Part shown: one piece after another, positions 59,089 through 64,000 of the stretch | Numbering within the stretch: position 1 is the stretch's first letter | How the letters are laid out: each line of letters starts with the position of its first letter | Assembly: GCA_018873245.2 (NCBI GenBank) | Contig: JAEMBT020000008.1 | Location: 14,433,172-14,497,171, forward strand | Direction: 5' to 3' | DNA from: Archegozetes longisetosus | Taxonomy: Eukaryota > Arthropoda > Arachnida > Sarcoptiformes > Trhypochthoniidae | Length of the DNA: 64,000 nucleotides | Position numbers and translations under genes: made by a program | Notes under the pieces: model-generated | Database searches by the model: none | The model's input: the letters and a program-made list of their open reading frames with translations, nothing else | What the model was told of the DNA's origin: nothing

Positions 59089-59654
59089 ATGCCATCAATA
59101 GCCCAGTGGTTGTGTTTAGACAAAATCTCGAGAGCTATACGTATTATTCGACATAATGGAGGAATAATCGGATCCATAGTAAAAGTCTACAGGTTTTCAT
59201 AAATATTTTAATTTGGATCTGTTTGTTATTAAAAATGTCTTATAATGGAATAAACGATTAATCTATTAGTGAATAGTTTTAATGATTAACATTTTTAATC
59301 ATAAGGATGGATGATCTGAAGATGGGAACACTGGTTGGTGTCGACAAATTCGGTAACAAATACTATGAAAACAACGAATACTTCCACGCAAGGAATCGTT
59401 GGGTGGAATATTCAGACAACGTACATCTGGATTACGACGCCAGTCAAGTACCGCCCGAATGGCACGGTTGGTTGCATTACTCCACTGATATTCCTCCGAC
59501 TAAACAAAATATGGTTAAATACAAGTGGATGGCCGAACATACGGAGAATATGACGGGTACACCGTTGCAATATGTGCCCTATTCCACCACTAGGCTTAAG
59601 ATTGAGTCGTGGAAACCACAACAACAACAATCGGATCAGAAGAGATTGCAATGA
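59089..59654 (+). CDS. NDUFA12: NADH dehydrogenase 1 alpha subcomplex subunit 12 (complex I)
   Basis: Exon 1 59089-59192 and exon 2 59306-59654, phase 2, give 150 residues (human 145). Exon 1 adds the conserved N-terminus IRIIRHNGGIIGSIVKVYR, which a start at 59307 would miss. Exon 2 has MGTLVGVDKFGNKYYE, RNRWVEYS, VPPEWHGWLHYSTDIPP and TGTPLQYVPYSTTR, the family's signature blocks. It is an accessory subunit on the matrix arm of mitochondrial complex I. A short glutamine-rich end (QQQQSDQKRLQ) is local. Confidence 0.95.
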
Positions 59655-61396
59655 ATAGTAGTTCAATTCGATTAAGTTTGTGTATTATATATTTGCAGAA
59701 CGTTAGTTATCTCTTATAAATTCAACTTATCTTTAATGTAATATTTATTTTGAAGATCAATCTTAAGAGTCTGTTTGAACAAAGACTCGATTATTGATTC
59801 GGTAGCAATTACAAAACAACCAATACTAAATGATATTACATTAAAATTGAGTCATTTTAAATTAGTTTAAACTCTCGAGTTGTTAATAAAAATTTTCCTT
59901 AAGTGATAGTTTTTCAATTATTCCAAAAGTTTTCAATGTTTAATTCGAATCTGAGAATATGAAAAGCACTAAATTGATCGTTTCATTTAAACTAACCTAT
60001 CGCTTAAAATTATAGACGTCCTTAACCCTAAAGTCTGAGCTTTAAGCTTGAGCTCCAAGCTCAACAGCTCGAAATGCGATTGTGTTGAGCTGCGCTTATC
60101 TTTTAAAAGACTTTATAATCCCTGACAGCAACAAGAAAAAGCTATTACTGTGTCAATCTCCATGTGATGCGCATCGATTTGTTGCCAAATTTGAACTTGT
60201 ACTTTGCTTTTATTACTATATTGATATCCTATAAGTTTGTAAATATGCGAAGATATTATGGTCTGATGGAAGCATCACTTCTGGTTGTTATCAGCGATCA
60301 TTAAGTTTTTGAGTGCACACATAAGCTCAGGGCTATAATCCGAGCCACACGTACGAGCCTTCATAGGTGTAAATGAAAATCAAGAATATCATATAAATTT
60401 GAATATGGTAAAGGTTAAATCGTGATTTATAATCGAAAATTTAGCTAAAAAGGGTAAACGCGTAATTAATCTTGAATATATGATTTATTAGCTGTAAGTT
60501 TAGATTCACCAAAAATTTAATGAATATGAGAGTTGGTTAAAAAGTTAAAGTTTGTATTCTACCAAAAGTTAGTTTGACAGAAAGTGGATGAAGTTAATCT
60601 TGAAATAGTAACTTTCTATCAAAGTAGATTTTGGATATTGTTAAGAATCAAATGCTAACTTTTTGACTAATTTCCAGATTGATCAAATTTTTGAATAATA
60701 AATTATGTGTTCAAGAATTAATTGCATGCTTATAGGTGCTTATGGGCACCCAGTAAATTTGCGAGCCTATAAGTCAAAATTTGAACTCGAAAAACAATTA
60801 TAGCTCAAATGTGCATAAGCGCTGCATCAGACAAATTTGCCTCGTCGGTTTGATTCAGTTCTGCTTCAAGCTCAACACCTTGACTCCAAGCTTGAACTAG
60901 AGCTGCACTTCTACTCACTGACCCAAGCTTAAGCTCAACGCAGACTAAATGCATTTATACTTAAAACTTCTTCGTAAACACTTGAGATTATGAACTTTTC
61001 AAGTTTTACTGAGTATAAAATCTAAACGAAAAACGTTTTTTTAGTTCGGTAAACAAACAAAAGATTAGGGAAATGATGTATAATTGAGGTTAAACTGTTT
61101 TGAAGTAATAATGCTCTTGATTAGAAAGATGTGCATTAATTACTCAATAAGTTTTAATAAACAGTTAAGAAGAAAATTCCAATTGGATGAATGTTACATT
61201 ATATTGATATAATAAATGTGAGATAACTTTGATTTTAATGCGTTGAATGTACTCATTGGAAGGTTGATAAATAGCCACTTGACCTTTGATTTGCTATTTC
61301 TTGAAGCGATTAATCTTCTATATAAGTAAAAACAGTTGCGATCCGACGAACACAAGTTTATTAACAGTTGACAACATTTGCAAATTTATTGACAAA
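59655..61396. other. Intergenic with a possible degraded element (about 60031-60945)
   Basis: Imperfect inverted ends AGTCTGAGCTTTAAGCTTG (about 60037) and AGTCTGCGTTGAGCTTAAGC (complement, about 60945) bound many AAGCTTGAGCTC-like repeats, suggesting an old hAT-type non-autonomous element. No coding sequence supported in this stretch. Confidence 0.35.
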
Positions 61397-63326
61397 ATGA
61401 CAAAAATCAAACTTTTCTGTCTATTTATACTCAGTTTTCAGGTGATTCTCTGCAACGCATTTAATTTAAAGGATATTGGGGATACTTTTTCGAAAATCTC
61501 AACCGGTATGAAGTATTTCTATGTAAGATTTGGAAACTTAACTTTTCTATAATATATAGAGATCGGAGGTTCTGAATCAGAAACTCAAAGTGATCACAGC
61601 AATGTTGACGTCTGTCCTCAAAAATGTTCTGAAGAGATCACAGAATTGAAAAAAAATATTACAGAACTATATATGGCATTCTTAGCACTCCACGCAGAAT
61701 TCGAGCATTTGAGCCAACACATTGTTTTACACGAGAAAGCTTTTAAACACATCGCCTTTTGGGGACACAAAAAATCTGGCCACCACAACGAAGGTCATGG
61801 TCAAAACACTCGACATCATACTCATGAAGATAGTCATAAATGCAATAAGTGTGATAAGACTTCAGCAGATGATGAGGAAGATGAAGATATAAGAGTGCAT
61901 AAGAATCATAACCATAACCATAACCATAACCATAACCATAACCATAACCACAACCACAACCATAACAACCATGACAGTCATGACTCGCAGACGCATCATT
62001 CAAATTCTGGTGATAATGAGAAACAGAAAAAGGATGAACAGAATAATAGTTCTGAAGAATCTTCAGAAGAAGATTCAAGTGCAACCACTAAAAAAGTAAC
62101 AGTAGTTAGTCCACCTTCAGATTCAAATGACGGTGAAAACAATTCTGATTCGAAGTTCAAGCCGAGTTTCGGGAGTAAAGCACATTTAAATCATGGAATA
62201 CACGAACAAACGCAATTCCAATCGGCGGAAAATGAGTTCAAGAATTGGTTCGACAAAATGTTGAATGACATTCACGAGAAAAGTTTTCATAGGAATCAAA
62301 TTAATGTGAATCGATCAGGAGATGAGAGTCATGTTCATAGCAGTCACGTTCAAACTAATTCAAATACAGAAGCAGGTTCTCAAAAAACAAATGAAGATAA
62401 GTTACGAGAAATGGAGAAAATATTGACATCAGAGGAACTGATATTCGCAACTTGTGATGTGAGATCGAATCGACACATCGCGCTTCTTAACCAACAAGAG
62501 GTTCGCGGCAGAATCAATCTTTGGCAAAAAAAGTCGAATAGAGGACCAGTTCATATGCATGTAAAGCTTAGAGGGTTCAAAGTATCAAGTCACGATCATC
62601 GACCGCCTTCTAGAGAAGTTAGAGAAACAAATTTGATGCCGGTAGAACAAGATCCTGATGAGCCATCACAGGTTCATTTACAGGTACAACGCGCCACCGC
62701 TTCTCACAGCCATGGCTTTCATATTCACGAATTCGGAAATCTGACTCGTGATTGCCAATCAGTTGGCGGGCATTATAATCCATTTAACTTAGCTCATGGC
62801 GGACCGTATGATGTGATCAGACATGTGGGAGATTTAGGAAATATTCGTTGTGATGATAACGGAGAAACTGATGTTGAGCTTACATTTAGTCAGATCTCAC
62901 TTTCAGGAGAGCACAGCATTATTAACAGATCGCTTGTTGTGAGTTTTCGCTAACCTAATCTAAAATTCAAACCTTTCCTCACTATAACTTTTCGCTTCTT
63001 TCCATAAGATCCATAGTAATGCTGATGATTATGGTCGTAATCCGAAGAGTCCGTCTAGTCTGACAACTGGAAGTTCTGGAGTTCGAATCGCTTGTTGCGT
63101 TATAGAAGAGGTTAAAAGTTTACCAGAAGAAAATGATTCTCAAAGTAAAGTGGCAGCAGTTGCAGGTGCAGTTTCTTCTACTAAACGCAGAAGAGAAGTA
63201 TGGTTGCGTCATCAGCAGTCAGATTCTAAAATAAGCGAACTTTTACAAAAAATCGCTCAATATGAAAGTAGACGCAAACATGAATCTGATTTTGAAAGGA
63301 ATTATCAGAAAGATAATAGAGAATAA
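61397..63326 (+). CDS. Secreted histidine-rich Cu/Zn superoxide dismutase-domain protein
   Basis: Exons 61397-61522, 61562-62938 and 63009-63326, all phase 0, give 606 residues. The ATG at 61397 starts a signal peptide ([22 protein letters not shown]). Residues about 60-110 are helical. About 110-150 hold an (HN)n run of around ten units after KNHN, then acidic serine-rich and HSSHVQTN stretches. The SOD fold begins near residue 320 ([13 protein letters not shown]). All metal ligands are present: HGFHIHEFG (two Cu His), [14 protein letters not shown] (bridging and Zn His), RHVGDLGN (Zn His, Asp) and IHSNADDYG (Cu His). So are the structural cysteine TRDC and the active-site arginine of [12 protein letters not shown] loop longer than usual (about residues 370-415) precedes HxH. 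A basic C-terminal extension of about 70 residues follows. Extracellular superoxide removal and metal binding by the His run are likely. Confidence 0.87.
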
Positions 63327-64000
63327 TAATTTGCATAAATGTTCTTAGTGTAAGTACAAGTAGATTTATATTTCAATATCAGTTTCATTACTATGCTTCA
63401 ATAGTATAGCTTTGCTATTAATTTATTTAATTCACCTAATATTCTAGAATTTCGTGCAATAGCGTTTATTGTACACTAAAATCTACCTAGCTTCTATGTG
63501 TAGTTAAGTGACCTTTAAGAATCAATAACAGTTAACTCATGCTTTTCTGTGGGATTCTTATGCTTTTTAAAGACCACTTAAGTGCACGTGAGAGTTAGAA
63601 AAGTTTTACTGTATCATAACGTTCTAATAATACTTTCGAGTCCATTTAAGGGTATACTTACAATTATTTAGCGGAACTTAGTCAATTTGTTTGGACTATA
63701 AAAGTATTGCTAGACGTGTTGTCACGATAAATGCTATCATATCCGAAAAATATTTTTGTAAAATGACTTATTCCTGAATAATGAATCTTTTAAGGAATTC
63801 TTTATTACTGTATTTAAATTCAATGAACATTTAATGTTTGACGAAATGTCATCAGTTTATTAATGATACAAAGTGTCAGTTAAAAACTACTAAACTCAAA
63901 GATAAAGTAATAGTCGTACAATAGTCGGCAAAAAAGGTTTATTATCGATATATCAAAATGAAAGGTATTCATGCTTTGAAAAGAAGTCGGTGTCGAATGG
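63327..64000. other. Downstream region, nothing recognised
   Basis: AT-rich; possible polyadenylation signals near the SOD stop. No gene supported before the window ends. Confidence 0.45.

Noticed and set aside
61901..61965. CATAACCATAAC array as a CRISPR or satellite
   Set aside because: It is in frame and encodes the His-Asn run of the SOD-domain protein.

Overview
The window looks like nuclear DNA of an arthropod, most likely a chelicerate of the mite type. The reasons are AT-rich sequence, short GT-AG introns (roughly 60-330 bp), several DNA-transposon families (Tc1/mariner, hAT, Merlin, MITEs), and single-copy animal genes (DGCR6/gdl, OSTM1, VTA1, EDC4, REPS, NDUFA12) next to a cobalamin-dependent methionine synthase and a CLCA-family gene. 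The assignment to mites is inference; eukaryotic animal origin is secure.

Left part (1-20 kb): a five-exon gdl/DGCR6 gene on the minus strand (977-2593), with a palindromic MITE in one intron. A transposon-rich stretch follows: a Tc1 remnant with TA-flanked ends, a mariner scrap, an almost intact Merlin (IS1595-type) transposon with about 175-bp inverted ends, and MITEs. Next is a CLCA-like gene on the plus strand that is broken. A hAT element with perfect 8-bp duplications sits inside its first exon, two frameshifts and a stop lie in its large exon, and its membrane-anchor exon is present twice. A secreted C-type lectin with an unusual C-terminal domain closes this part.

Centre (20459-38231): a near-perfect inverted repeat with arms of about 7.4 kb around a 2.98-kb spacer. 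Each arm carries one intronless, intact, secreted GH115 (xylan alpha-glucuronidase-type) gene, nested Tc1/mariner relics, and at the inner end a coiled-coil gene behind a repeat-rich promoter region. The spacer carries the N-terminal half of a protein-primed type DNA polymerase B and two small genes, as in Polinton/adintovirus-like elements. The polymerase is cut off exactly at the inner junction of the right arm. All four genes of this element share a TAA-ATG start context, and three share an N-terminal M-x-E...LR motif.

Right part (38-64 kb): ordinary, tightly packed housekeeping genes. In order these are OSTM1 (+), VTA1 (-), a LicD/fukutin-like membrane protein (-), EDC4 (+), a REPS1-like endocytic adaptor (-), methionine synthase (-), NDUFA12 (+), and a secreted histidine-rich Cu/Zn superoxide dismutase-domain protein (+). 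I rebuilt exon structures by hand from splice signals and reading phase; all totals come out in frame. VTA1 needs a GC-AG intron. Nothing suggests that these genes form a pathway together; their linkage looks like ordinary gene order.
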